Source: Ischnura elegans
Lineage: Eukaryota > Arthropoda > Insecta > Odonata > Coenagrionidae
Length of the DNA: 64,000 nucleotides
Reading direction: 5' to 3'
Assembly: GCF_921293095.1 (NCBI RefSeq)
Contig: NC_060251.1
Coordinates: 65,489,585 to 65,553,584, forward strand
In this document: positions 21,773 through 33,347 of the stretch, piece after piece
How positions within the stretch are numbered: the stretch's first letter is position 1
Layout of the letters: every line of letters starts with the position of its first letter
Notes under the pieces: model-generated
The model's input: the letters and a program-made list of their open reading frames with translations, nothing else
Told to the model about the DNA's origin: nothing
The model's database searches: none
Program-made: the position numbers and the translations under genes

Positions 21773-24538
21773 TGGTTGGAACCTCCTTTCCTTTTTGTAT
21801 TCAATTTAACTGTTAACGTTACAATTTAAGGTCTTTCTTTAATTTAAATTATTTCTACTGTACAATTTAATGCTTCATTTTATTCTCGCTTGGAAAAATT
21901 ATTTATTATTTTGTTTTCACATTGTTATCCTATTCGCATAGGGTCATTTTGTTCTCGTCAAACCGTATTAAATTTCGTGCGATTCACACTTATACATTAA
22001 TCAAATTGATATCTAGGTTACTTACGCATCATTAAGAGTGATCATGAAAATAAAACGAAGTTTTCGACTCCGACAAGACAGTAGCGTCTCCTTTGACGCT
22101 TTGTTCGAGCTCACGAAGATGTGTATGTCCTGGCATGGCATGTGGCATGGCATACTTCACGGTTCACATACCGAATTAAATTAAATTCTAATTGTATACG
22201 TTGCATGTCATAGAAGTACATAGAGTATATTCATGATCTTTTCCTTAAGCGGAATTTTTTTTGACTCCAAAGTGGATTTGGCGTTTATATTTCTTCTCAC
22301 TCCTGTGCCTTTTAATGCTCCATTTTTACCGCAACCCAGACCCCGCAATTATTATTTATCGTCTTCAAATTCTCACCGTCATGTGCTTTTGTGCCTTAGT
22401 ATGCTCGTTTTTCCGAATCATTTGATGAATATGTCAAGCTGTTAAATGATATTCTAGGTCTAATCAAAGAAATCTTGGACAGAAATTGCAGTCAAAGGAT
22501 TGATTTAACTCTGGTTTTTCTATTTTAATGCTGAAGGCTCACGAGAATCATGACTAAAGGTTTCAGTCTTACTCGTTTTGTGAAATGATGGCTGCATATT
22601 TCCCTCGGAATTTTTTCAATTCAGTGAAAAGTTAAATAAAACTGTCAAATATTCAGGAAGATAAAGGTCTTTCAGAATTAAAATTATCTGTTTTGCTTTT
22701 TTAGTCACAAATTCGATTTAGCAGCAAAATGAACGTTGTGCGAGTATTTCATTAGATGTATATATTTTCAATGCTATTTTTCGTTTGTTTAACTGTCTTC
22801 CCCTCCTACTTAAATGTGAAATCCCGAAATAAAAAATATTAAAGGAAGTTTCTCGCTGTCGTTTTTGATGGATGAAATGGTCCTCAGTATTTTGTAAACT
22901 TTCTATTTTCATTCAAATTTTTATTTTCAACTTAAGTATATCATTTATTTTTTTAGTGTTAGAATCACTTAAAATATTTTAAACTGAATTTTATTCACGA
23001 TACTTTGTAATGAGTGACGAGATTTGGAAAATGGCAAACTTAATTTATTTGAGCGAGATATTAACGATACGCTCGACTATCACTCATTATTTTCAGCGTT
23101 ACCTGGAAGTTTAACGAGATTAAGTAAATAATTATCTACATAAGTATTCTCAGCAATATTTGAAAATTCATTGGCGTTATCAACTTAGTTGCACTTGAAA
23201 TTCCTCTTGAATTGAAGTTTTGCTCATCATCTTCCGCTCAAACCATAATGTATAATACTTCTTGTTCGGTGACTGAAATACATTCTGTTCTCATGTAATT
23301 TCTTTGTAGTATTTATTTATTTTCAGTAGATGCGATTGTATTGACGTTTTCCCTTAATCGTTGAAGGTCAGATGTGCAGGTAACGGTGACTATTCAATTA
23401 GGTGCACCCATAAAGGCCGTGGTTAAGTCATTCAATTACATCCCGCTAACATGATGTAACGGATATTAAAATTCAATACCACAGGCTGCCCCGCTTGACA
23501 TGTTAGGAAGTTCTCATGCGGCGCGTTCTCGGCTTCAAGGTTATGCGACTCAGGGCGCTTGATCGAGACAGAAGACTTTGGTCTCAATCGAATATTGTGG
23601 CGGTGAGCATAACGTCGATCACATTAGGTGACCTCTGTATATACTTCTTCTATGCGACCTTTAGGTAGACCTCTCTGTTTAGATAATATTTTTTTTGTAT
23701 CAGGTTACTTATTAATCGCGTAGTGGTCAAGCTCAGTAGCACAAGTCCTTCAAGAGCCGAGGGTAACGTATCCACATAGCAATTGCATGCGTGCGTGCTG
23801 TTGTAGATGGGTGAAATTTCAAATTTATAGCACTCCGTCAATAATTCATTATTGCATTTTTCATCGAATTTGGCTAAACTCGAGCTACTACGAGACACTA
23901 CGAAAGTCAAGTTCCATTTAAAGCAAATGTAATGCAAATTTTCTTCTCCGTTCATAATTTTTTCTAGATAAATACAGTGCTATACAATATAGATATTTCT
24001 CAAAAGTTTAGATTTATTTTTGGAAATAAACATTATATTTCCTTCGATCATGCAAAAACTGTTGGCAATTGGAGGAGCTAAAAGCTAGCACCTGCCGTTT
24101 TCGAACACCTCATGTCCCACATTTATCGGGAAATAGTTGATCCCCTGAACACTGCCTCTGGGCAGTATTAGAGACTTTTCCTGTAGGTACTATTATAATT
24201 ACTGTAGCGGAATATATTCACTTAATGGGAAATAATTTAATTTTTTGCTGATTTGAGAGTATGACCTTATTTCAAAAAGAATATTTTTTTGTGCTTTAAT
24301 CCGTAACTATGTCTTCGCTAAAATAATTAATATTCAAACTTGAATTCAGTTCAAGCCTCTTCAAAAACTGTCTTCTATTGCGCCAGTCTCATGGAGCATA
24401 TTAAACTCCATTTCATGAATTGATGTTATTCTGGCTTTCAACATAAAGAAATAAATAACTATAAAATAGCATTTTCAACATTTATATTGAATGAAGGCGA
24501 AAACTAATAATGCACAAATACTATACTTCCTACTGAAT
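21773..24538. other. Long stretch without recognisable genes
   Basis: AT-rich, with small chance frames such as 22233-22445 and 23650-23955 (minus). A short local duplication GGCATGGCATGTGGCATGGC sits at 22133. No transposon termini or tRNA-like boxes identified. Confidence 0.5.
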
Positions 24539-25200
24539 AGGGTAGTTTCCTTCATCAAAGAAAACGAAAGGCATTGATTGCGATTCGTTACCCACCATTA
24601 CTGTATTCATAATATACAAATTATTTCGTTTTAGAAATACCTGTTTAGACGAATGGCAATGGTCCATTTTTATCCTCATTTGAAGAGGGCCAGATTGGCG
24701 CCCATGCGATGCCACTCCACGTGACGTCACAGGGACCTAGTTTCTATAAGAGAAGATAGGAGTTATTCATCGTCTGAGATTGCCAATGCATGCATGAGGC
24801 GCAGAGCTCAGGGAAACATGTCTTAATAATCACTTATTAAAACTGGCTAAGGTCGGAAAGTTTTCTTCATTTGATAAGGTATTAATAATCCTTATTTAAG
24901 CCAAGCGCTACCAGCCAGCAGGGTACTCAGCTACCCGCTAGCAGCCTGCGTCGTATCAGCGCTCAACTCGCCTCAAGGTCACCTCACAGGGCGGCAGCGG
25001 GAACCAGAAATACGTCACACGGAGAGATTTCCCGGTATTCATACTTACGCGTCGCGTTTTCGCGCGCTTGAAAATGTTCACTTTTCATTTAATCGCGAAA
25101 AATAGATATCGTCATTTAAAAATCTAAAAGCGTGAAATACGTACTCCAGGAGTAATAATCTTTCGATTTAGGCTATAAAAAAATAATAGGAAACCACCCT
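24539..25200. mobile_element. 662-bp TIR element with AGGGTRGTTTCC ends
   Basis: Left terminus AGGGTAGTTTCCTTCATC (24539) and right-end reverse complement AGGGTGGTTTCCTATTAT (from 25200) are inverted repeats that continue with AAACGAAAGG / AAATCGAAAG about 35 bp in. The interior holds a 95-bp module (24722-24815) also found at 45934-46027, plus a CpG-rich block around 24900-25080. Flanks are ...GAAT and ATTA..., so no clear target duplication can be assigned. No transposase frame. Superfamily unknown. Confidence 0.65.
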
Positions 25201-27145
25201 ATTATTTAATCATCTTGAGTCTACTAATATCTGAAAACCAATGTCGTCACAGTGATCAGTATTTTGAAATTGTCAGCCAACCAACGATAGAAAAGATATA
25301 AACTCGGATGTAACGAAATAGATAATTGATTTGTGTTTCTTTCGAAGTGCGTTGCTGTCTTTTAAAAACTCATTATTTTACAGGCAGCTGAAAGAGTGAC
25401 GTTACCATGCGGTGTATTCCGAAAAGTAAATCGCATGGAGTGGGAAACTAACCACTGATATTTCAGCGCCGGCGGGTACCCAAAACCTTAAGTGGTAATT
25501 ATAGGTTCTTGAATAGAGCTTGGTTTTGCGGTGTGGGGAGTTTTTAGGACCTTAAAACAGCCGCACAACGTGAGGCTGAATCACAATAGCGCTCTCAAGA
25601 TTTGATGTTTCTGAAAATAGTTAATTTTATTCCCTTTGTGTCGAAGTTTCCGAAAAGACCACAATTGGAACGAGATATAATTTTTAAACCACATCATCAT
25701 CATGGTCGTTATAAGATCCCTCTGTCCCAAAATTGATGAAAGATTTATTTTATCTCTTAGCTGCCCACCACTTACCAGTCAGAGCTATCGTTGATTTTCC
25801 TATCGATCTACGACTATTATCATCCTGATTTTTTTTAATTTAAAAATTACTTAAAATAAAATAGTATGGAATATCCTTATTGAAATTTACTTTATTAAAT
25901 CTTTCATTTATTTTGCCTCCTCCACAAAGATTTAGCCTGTTTATGCTATTGCTCATAACATCCTATTAATTGAGCTTATTTTGTGCGACTTTATGAATTT
26001 TTGCACTAGAAGATGCCGTCCAAAAAAATGTATCGTTGTTTTGCTTCCTATTGACGTTTCAATGTTTTCAAGATGATGTTGTTGAAGGTGATTTTTTCAC
26101 GTGTAAATACTTTCTTGATGCGTGGCTACACAACGCATATTTACCCGCGCGAGTAGATTATGATACAATCGCCATCAAAATTACATCCTGAAACCACCCC
26201 GAATGCTTGGACACTGAAGAAATTTACACATCGTTGCACACGAATGACTTCCGTTAATCTTTCTGTGTCTCCTTCACTAATTTCCCCGTTTCGGTACGCG
26301 CGTGCGTCATACGAAAACGGTTTTTGAGAACTGATGTGTTTTATGTCTATGGGAATCATGGTATATATTAAAAAGTGCTTGTTTTCACTCCGGATGCATT
26401 TTGTGCTTATACGATACGACAGAAATAGCACTTTAGTATCGAGAAATTTAAACGTATTGTCCGTTAATTCATCATCACATTCAATCTCCATGTTTTCATC
26501 TTGCTTTTTTTACTTATTGAGAACTCTCTGTCGGGGTATATTTTTTGTGATTATTTTCTCCCGTAAAAATTTCCTTGCTGACCCCAGTTTAAATATCCAT
26601 TTTTCTGTTCATTTTGGCCTCAAGTGGAATCAAAAGAGCGCTCACCCGAAAAAATTTGCTATGTAATATTTTTTACACTGTGTTGCGGAAGTGAGCGGGC
26701 ACAGTATCACGCACGCTTGGTATCTGAGCATTAAATTTCCGTTATTACGTCCTTGCGCGAGACAGCATTCAATGTCGTGGCCTTATGATTTGTCCACCCG
26801 TGTCGATGATCAAATTGCTAATGGCTGCCAAAAAGTGTGAACGATAATGACGCAGTCCACGTGCGCGTGACAGACGTCTAGTACCAAGCACGAAATGTAT
26901 GCGGAAGTCTTAAAAGTTCGGTCAATATTTTGACATTGAAATCTAATAGGGCTGTTATGGTTTCATCCAAGGTCTTTGTCCACTTTCACTCACTTATTTT
27001 GTGGTCAGCTATCCATTTCGTACCGCTCAATTTCAAATATTCGATGAATAGTCTGTGAATGTAACGTTTTTACTTTCATTTGAATCGAATTTTCATATGT
27101 TCTGAGGAGATATAATGATATCATATAATATGATAGTGGCGAGGT
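25201..27145. other. No convincing gene
   Basis: The 116-residue minus-strand frame at 26141-26491 and the overlapping plus-strand frame at 26334-26666 have no domain that I recognise and mask each other. A CATCATCATCAT run lies at 25697. Otherwise nothing. Confidence 0.45.
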
Positions 27146-27431
27146 GAGGAGAAGCAGCTTCTAGATGTGATACGGAGGAGGCAGAAGGCATGTATGGATC
27201 GAGTACTTACTTAGTGGGCAGGGGATGTTAAAAACAGGGTTATAAGGCATAATGTTAGGTATACGAAGGAGAGAAAGGAAAACAATAGGATTTTTTTTGG
27301 TATAATGAAAGTGAGTAGGCCTCATTGAGAATTGAAGAGGGAAGTGCTTGAAGGAAGGGAAGACTGCCTGAATATTTCATAAGTACTCCATGGAAACCTA
27401 CCTTAATTGGTAGAACACTTAAGTAATAGTA
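27146..27431 (+). pseudogene. LINE 3' end: last RT residues plus tail
   Basis: The plus strand encodes EEKQLLDVIRRRQKACMDRV (27146-27207), matching the basic block near the end of many LINE reverse transcriptases, then decays through stops. From about 27300 to 27431 comes the non-coding tail GAAGAGGGAAG..., AAGTACTCCATGGAAACCTA, TTGGTAGAACACTTAAG, the same tail as in the two copies at 943-1210 on the other strand. It is truncated at the 5' side. Confidence 0.75.
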
Positions 27432-28100
27432 CTGACAAGGTGTTCCTACTATGCAGCATGGTATTACTATCTCGTAATTGCTACAAAGTCCTTTCAACAG
27501 CTCGCAAATTCCGCTGCGTTGCTGATCCTAATTGTAGACCATCAAATGCCTCCATCTTACTTGTATTATAGCTGTGAGGAATTAATAGCGCGTTTCACTC
27601 AGCCTCTCGGTTAATTTTTGCAAAACATCCATTAGCTAACAAAATAATTTCTTCTCCAACTTAAGCCTCATTGCTCTTCCATTTAACATCAATAATAATA
27701 ATGGTGATAAAAATAATATTAGTAACAGTTTTAATAGTGGTAGTAGTGATGATAAATGTAATAATGATAGTAAATTTCATTAGTTAAAAAAGCAACAAAA
27801 CTACAAAAAAACGACGAAAATGGAAATTCGAAACTGTGCTGTTTGAAGGTTAATACAGAGTTGCGTTTATTGATCGAGTGAAGACGATGCTTGAACATGG
27901 AAACCGATTCGCGTCGTGAATGCTGTGAGTGACTCAATTGTTTATGTGAGTTTTAAAACTAAAAATTAATTTTTTACTTGCAGAAGTATTCCTTTTATAG
28001 CAGATACTCTATAGCTCTTCGTACAATATCTTATCCCACTCGTAATGTGGGGAACTTGATCAGATTCCGGAGGACTAATTGGTTCAAGTAAATGACTGCT
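27432..28100. other. No gene; trinucleotide-rich patch
   Basis: Between 27690 and 27775 the plus strand is rich in AAT/GAT/GTA triplets in a degraded microsatellite. No coding signal. Confidence 0.5.
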
Positions 28101-28314
28101 CTTTATTTATTTATTTCCATTGCCCCATAAAAAGCACATTTACGGCCTTTACAATGGGGAATTAACAATTAACAATGAAGGACATTCACACACGCCCAAG
28201 CCCTGGATAACGGTAACTTACCCAGGCGGGACTCGAACCCGCCTGGGTAAGTTACCGTAAGGGACCTTCGGTTTGGCAAGCGAGGACTGTACCCCGCCGC
28301 CACCGAGGCCGGCG
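28101..28314 (-). mobile_element. tRNA-headed SINE with over-extended T-arm palindrome
   Basis: On the minus strand the head starts near 28314: GCCTCGGTGGCGGCGGGG, GTCCTCGCTTGCC, then box B GGCGGGTTCGAGTCCCGCC, a body, and a tail of AAATAAATAAATAAAG ending at 28101. Around box B the sequence is a 47-base palindrome: 20-bp perfect arms 28211-28230 and 28238-28257 with a 7-base loop. That is far longer than a 5-bp tRNA T-stem. Possible 10- to 11-bp target duplications (AATGACTGCT near 28091 and TATGATTACT near 28316) differ at three positions. Related heads occur at 44038, 45881 and 35950. Confidence 0.85.
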
Positions 28315-28842
28315 TATGATTACTATGCATCATTGCCGTAACTGCTTCAAGTACTTTGAGATCCTGCGGAAAACATGGCGATAACTAAGTGAAGCTGGAT
28401 AATGTGGTCTCCATTACCGAAGGTTGTATCTATTTATCGGTATATTGTATCATATTCACCAGTAAATTACGCACCTATTGCCTCATTTCTTTATTTTCAT
28501 CCATGATATCTACTGTCGGCTCTGGGTATCTTGGGTATTCACCCCATCTGGTTCTACGAATAATCGGGTCTGCCGTGCATACGAATGCCTGAGGAATGAC
28601 CCCTTATTCTCAATAACTTATCGTTGGTTAGAGTAACTCTGGTGTTGAGAAGAGCGCTTGCTCTTTTATAAGAACTTCGATCGGCGCAACCTTTTTAGAA
28701 AGTCATTTGTTGAGAAAAGCTCTTGAAAGTAGCTAGTAGCAATGAAGATAAGTATCTATCGACAGTAATATAAACAATCGAAACTCCTCTAAAATATATT
28801 TCGCGATCGATTCGCGGTCTATGCTGTGATTGATGAAATATA
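28315..28842. other. No gene recognised
   Basis: AT-rich sequence between a SINE and a mariner-like element. The 67-residue frame at 28389-28592 has no features. Confidence 0.5.
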
Positions 28843-29413
28843 GTGCGATTCAAAATGAATGAAGGAGTTTTTACGCTTTCTAATATTTATCACAGTAAAA
28901 ATACAGCTATAAATCATATATCTAATGAAAGAGAAAATTAAACAGTTTTAAATAAAAATTCAATGTGAGCACTATTCGTCCCACGGCACACCTAAAGACC
29001 ACGTACGAGTTCTTCCTAAACGCTACTAAGTGTCTCTCGAGGGATTTTTGCAACAGCTGATTCAATCTTCTTTCTTACCTCGGAAAGGTCAGCTGTTAGC
29101 GGGGGCATGCATGTTGTTATCATCCGGAGGACTACAACAGGACTTAATACGGAACGCAAGTTGAACAGTAATAACACATCCCGTATTTGCAAACTGTAAG
29201 GCACATGAGCTTTATGTTCACTAGTCACCGTCTTTGCTACTAGCGCTTCCTAACGGATGGCGGCGGAAACATTGGATGCACATACATTTTGTTGCCCAAA
29301 ATACTAACTCTTTCAGTTCCGCTTTCGTATGATGTATCATTTATGGATGTCAGTTAAGTTGAATGAATATTGTAAAGCGTTAATATCTCGCTATTCATTT
29401 TTGAAACACCCGG
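28843..29413 (-). mobile_element. Deleted Tc1/mariner element with transposase C-terminus
   Basis: Inverted termini share the core TTCAAAATGAAT / TTCAAAAATGAAT (left from about 28849; right end near 29413), each adjoining TA. The minus strand encodes MPPLTADLSEVRKKIESAVA, AKIPRETLSSV, a stop in place of an expected tryptophan, then EELVRGL and VCRGTNSAHIEFL. This is the typical end of mariner-family transposases, usually ending VW.EL..RL.VCR.TNGAHIE. The DDE/D catalytic part is missing. With about 570 bp between TA flanks, this is an internally deleted copy. Confidence 0.82.
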
Positions 29414-31751
29414 TAATTTACTTATCAGTCTGGATCATTATAAGTCTAGTTGCGAACGGGGCTAAACTATTCTCAAAACACCCTTCAGGGCACGGAAGAA
29501 GGCATTTCCTTTGGCAAGGAGGTGAATGATCGCGTGAACTCACAAGGTGAATGCTCAGATCTCTCTTGTAAGAAATCCTTTGCTCAGAATAGCATGCCGA
29601 GCCTTGAAAAGATGGCCTTTGGTCGCGTCAAGGCCGAAAATAATCACAAGGCAGGTCGCCGAGTTGGGGTTCAGTCATCGCGATGCGTAAGATTGTGTTG
29701 ACGTACTGATGGGGAATTCATGAAGGAAATGGAGTTAGCCGAGAGAAAACATTCAATATTAAATTTAAGCGCTGTCCAGAAATGGTGATTTTACGCGGAA
29801 GCCGTTGAATCTATTGGTTTGTCTTAATCGTCGATTGCCTGTAATCACTCCAGGAACTTACCTTTTGGATGTGAAGAGACTAGATTGGTTGATTATCATC
29901 CAGTTTTTGGCATTTATCATCCAGTAGGGCCGAGTTTGGCTTCTTGCTATGATGGAATTTTTTTTGGATTCACAATCTTAAAATTTTACCCCATACTGGA
30001 ATAATTCCGTCTATCGCCCAGGATGTTATGCATGAACTCCTCTGCTTCCCTTCGTACGATGTAGTTCATACTACCATGTCACGATGTAGTTCATATAATC
30101 GACCCATAATACGTTGAACTTGGCGATCAATTATGTATGAGGCTTAAGAATTTTTTTTGGGTGTGAAATATCGTTAGATATTAATAGACAATATTCGCAA
30201 CAACATTCTGCGTGACATTTTTAACAGTATCTTTGGGTGATATGTCATGTGTGCGCTATTGTGTTGAGTAGAGTGATAGAGATGTTTTAAGGGAAGGGTA
30301 GAAATTGCGTATTGATTTGGGTGATGCCATATCGGTAGAAGTATCGCCGATAAAAATGCGACTCTAACTGCTTTTCAGTTTAAGATAGAAGTTATTTTTT
30401 CTATTTATTTCATACTGAGATATGATAAATCTGTTTCTTAGTATTCGAACGAATCGGAAGAGCTAAAAAGACTGGCCGTTGGCAAATTCGAAGAAAATAT
30501 TTGTGTAAAATAACTCGATTCACGCCCATTATTTTATTTCAACTTCTCTTAACTCGTTATTGTCATTACTAAACTCTTTTTCTCGCTTGGAAGACCTGGC
30601 ATCGATTGACGCAATTGAGATGAAATTAGCGAAAACACGGGATCACAATGGAATGGGCATTATGGGATTTGGGCGTGGTGATATCCTTGATGTCTTGAAC
30701 AGGATTGTTTCATTTACTACCCCGCGGATAGAGTTCATGGGGCAGAACTCCTGAAACAACCCCAAAGTTTCATTACAAATTTTCGGGAAACGGAGAATAA
30801 TAGTACGAGTTTTTCTTTTGATAAACCTTAGGCTTGCCTCCATTCAAAGTGTACATTAATTCTCTCATTATCCTCTTTCTTGTACCTCGTGGTTTTCAGA
30901 TAGGGTTCATTCCTGTTTTGTGTGACGCTTTCAGGCGTAGTGTCATCGAATGCTGATCGGGTTTTGGTACTCAGTCATGCTCATTCGAGTTCGTGAACGT
31001 CGGTAATTACGAGAGTTAACCTGGTGGGAAACCCAGACAGCCCTTCCATGACCTCAATCTTTCATCCTCCTGGATCTCTTAATTTCGTTCTGCCATTTTA
31101 TTCGCCTTGCTATCCGTGTTCGGCACCGCCACATTTGTGCGTATCGCCATATACAGCACACACTATAATTACCATCATTACGAACGCCTGGAGCTTATTC
31201 CATTCCTCCTCCTTCCTCAAGGTCCACGTTTCCAAACCTCCCAAAAGTAATTGATGGATACCTAAAAGGTCTCACGTGTGTATTTTGCTTACGATTAAAG
31301 AGAATCACTTCTGTGAGATTGACCTTCCCCTTAGGTGCTATGGTCGCCAATTATTTGGAGAATTGGATCCGGAAATTTCGGCCATTTTTGGGAGAACGGC
31401 CCTCCGTCGAGTCGTTTCCGATAGGAAGGTCGCGGAAGAAGCCGTTGAGTCCGGAAGTTTCGAGATCAGTTTTTTTTTACAGAGAAATCGTTTGCCAACT
31501 TCAGCGAGCGCTCACCTAAAAATCGTTAGGACCACCCGAAGCAATTTTTGCGTCCTTGAAGTCGAGAGAAATCCAAAGAATGCATACTTCTTCGTGGTAT
31601 GGTTTATCTTAGGGTGGACCGAAAAACAGCATTGTGTACATAATCGTTCTGCGGGGGAGGTGGTTAAAGTTTGTTGTTTGTGGTGCTGGTGACCCGTAAA
31701 AAATAGTGGCTGTCGGGTTCTCAACGGGGACCGCAAGTAATTAATTATAAG
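29414..31751. other. No convincing gene
   Basis: A 15-bp direct repeat ACGATGTAGTTCATA occurs at 30056 and 30081. The 138-residue plus-strand frame at 31276-31692 (middle part FGELDPEISAIFGRTALRRV) is competed by a second frame at 31313-31519 and has no recognised domain. Otherwise AT-rich and featureless. Confidence 0.4.
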
Positions 31752-32000
31752 AAGTAAATTCTGATGCTTTCCCGGAGAATATATTCAAAAAAGGCTATTC
31801 GGGCTTCCAGCCGGGTGTTCTCCCTCCATTCTGCCGACGTTTTGGAACACGAGTCGGGTTCCATCCTCAGGGCTAACCCTGAGTTAACCCGAGTTACCCT
31901 AACCCAGGGTTAGCCCTGAGGATGGAACCCGACTCGTGTTCCGAAACGTCGGCAGAATGGAAGGAGACCACCCGGCTGGAAGCCCGAATAGCCTTTTTTG
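31752..32000. mobile_element. Long palindromic foldback element with hammerhead-like core
   Basis: From 31783 to 32003 the sequence is an almost perfect palindrome. Arms of about 100 bp begin ATTCAAAAAAGGCTATTCGG and meet in CAGGGCTAACCC / GGGTTAGCCCTG. A 13-bp direct repeat AATTAATTATAAG lies at 31739-31751 and 32001-32013, so the inserted unit is about 31752-32000: a 31-bp non-palindromic part plus the palindrome. A target duplication of this length suits target-primed retro-insertion better than DNA transposition. Each arm holds one copy of a hammerhead-like motif. Confidence 0.85.
31913..31953 (+). ncRNA. Hammerhead-ribozyme-like motif in the foldback right arm
   Basis: Read as RNA: stem I 5' strand GCC (31913-31915), CUGAGGA (31916-31922), an extra U, stem II GGAAC/GUUCC closing a 9-base loop (31924-31942), GAAA (31943-31946), CGUC (31947-31950), and GGC (31951-31953) as stem I 3' strand. 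This matches the conserved CUGANGA and GAAA boxes; ACGU would make the very short stem III typical of dimer-forming variants, and cleavage would follow C31950. Stem I is only 3 bp, and the extra U after A9 departs from the usual consensus. The mirrored motif in the left arm has AAAA instead of GAAA. Activity is untested. Confidence 0.45.
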
Positions 32001-32527
32001 AATTAATTATAAGAGTTGACATTCAAATTTTTACGAATGTAGTCAAAATTTTCCAATTTTCCTTTGTAGTTTCTAAATATTCCAGGACACATTTATAAAT
32101 TAAATGACGTCTTTCATTTGTATAATGCGTGTTAGTCGTTATTTCCTATAAATGTGGCAAAATTTTCATTTGTTCTCCTAAATTAGCAAAAACCCTTGAT
32201 GTACAGAAAGGTAACGTATCATGGGTGGACAACAGCCCGCTATAATAATTCGGCCCCAGCGACCAAATTTAGCAGTGATGGTAATGAAACATGAGAGGAA
32301 GTTAACTGCTGGTCATCATTGATCGCTCAATCATCAACCCATATTTACGATTAAATCATGCACTCCAAGATTCCTACCCTATACAACACGTTACCGAGCT
32401 TGTTTATCCTCTCTTTTCCTCGCGTTTTTTACATCGTTTATACACTCGCGTTTCATATCGTTTTGATTTGATCAGCGCATTTCATCTTTAACTTTCTGGC
32501 CAGGGTGTTTGAATGGATAACTCGTTC
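32001..32527. other. No gene recognised
   Basis: AT-rich. Nothing beyond the 13-bp duplicate at its left edge. Confidence 0.5.
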
Positions 32528-32725
32528 TTAACATAACCCCCTGAATCGCTCCATCCAGACCCTCTGTCTCCTCCGTATCAGCTTAAAAAGTTTTCTCTTC
32601 ACCTTCTCTATTCTCTTCTTTACCCGCATCTCGAACGCCTCCAGTTTTTTTCTCGATCTGTTTCTCAGTTTCCACGTTTCCGCACCGTTGAACGCTGCAC
32701 TCCACAAAAATGATAAATGCAAAGT
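32528..32725 (-). pseudogene. LINE reverse-transcriptase fragment with internal deletion
   Basis: The minus strand reads FNGAETWKLRNRSRKKLEAF, EMRVKKRIEKVK, then KLFKLIRRRQRVWMERFRG. The first part is the common LINE block ETWTLRK...RLEAFEMW..RR; the second is the downstream LL..I.RRR..W.GH block. In intact elements these are separated by roughly 25-30 residues that are absent here, so a deletion has fused them in frame. No catalytic region remains. Confidence 0.8.
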
Positions 32726-33347
32726 TGTATGACTACAAATAAAAAGTTGTAAATTGTTCTATGACTAGTTCTAGTCATATTTCAAATAGTTCTATGACTC
32801 GAAAATGAACCCTGAATCAAAGGCGACATATTTGTAATCAACTCTCTGAGGGTTAACTATAAGCAAATGAGAAAAATTAACCTGAATGAAAGCCTAAAAC
32901 CTGAAGTATTGGAGAGTTAAGAAGGTTATGAAAGACATAAGGGGTGTCTTTTTAGGAAAATCTGGCTAATAGCTTCATTGTAATAGCATGAGATGGAGAA
33001 GAGAACTCCAACAAATTTTGCGAGACTGTCCCGAAGGTATTTTGTCTGGCAGGTCAAAACTAGCAGTCACGCAACCGAAAATCCCAGTGGCCCTCTCAAG
33101 GTCACGGGATGGAGCGGAGGAAAGAATGCTGGTGTAGAATTTATGGATTATGATATGTGATGATCTTACTGTTTATAGTTCGTTATGTGGAGGCAACATA
33201 TATTATTCCCCCACTTCGTGCCGTTAGACCTAGCCTCCCAGGCACTTTTTTCCGGCTAAATGTTCTTTATCGGCATTAGAGGACAAGGGGTTATATACTG
33301 CCGTATATACTCAAGCATAAAGTCGTTTGGGAGCATGGTAGCCCAGT
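32726..33347. other. No gene; short repeats of TTCTATGACT
   Basis: AGTTCTATGACT-type strings recur between 32754 and 32803. No coding signal. Confidence 0.5.

Noticed and set aside
26141..26491. 116-residue minus-strand frame
   Set aside because: No recognisable motif, overlaps an equally open plus-strand frame, no splice or promoter context.
31276..31692. 138-residue plus-strand frame
   Set aside because: No domain recognised, and a competing frame covers its first half.
31870..31910. Telomere-like TTAACC/CCTAACCC strings
   Set aside because: Only isolated units within a palindrome loop, not a tandem TTAGG or TTAGGG array.
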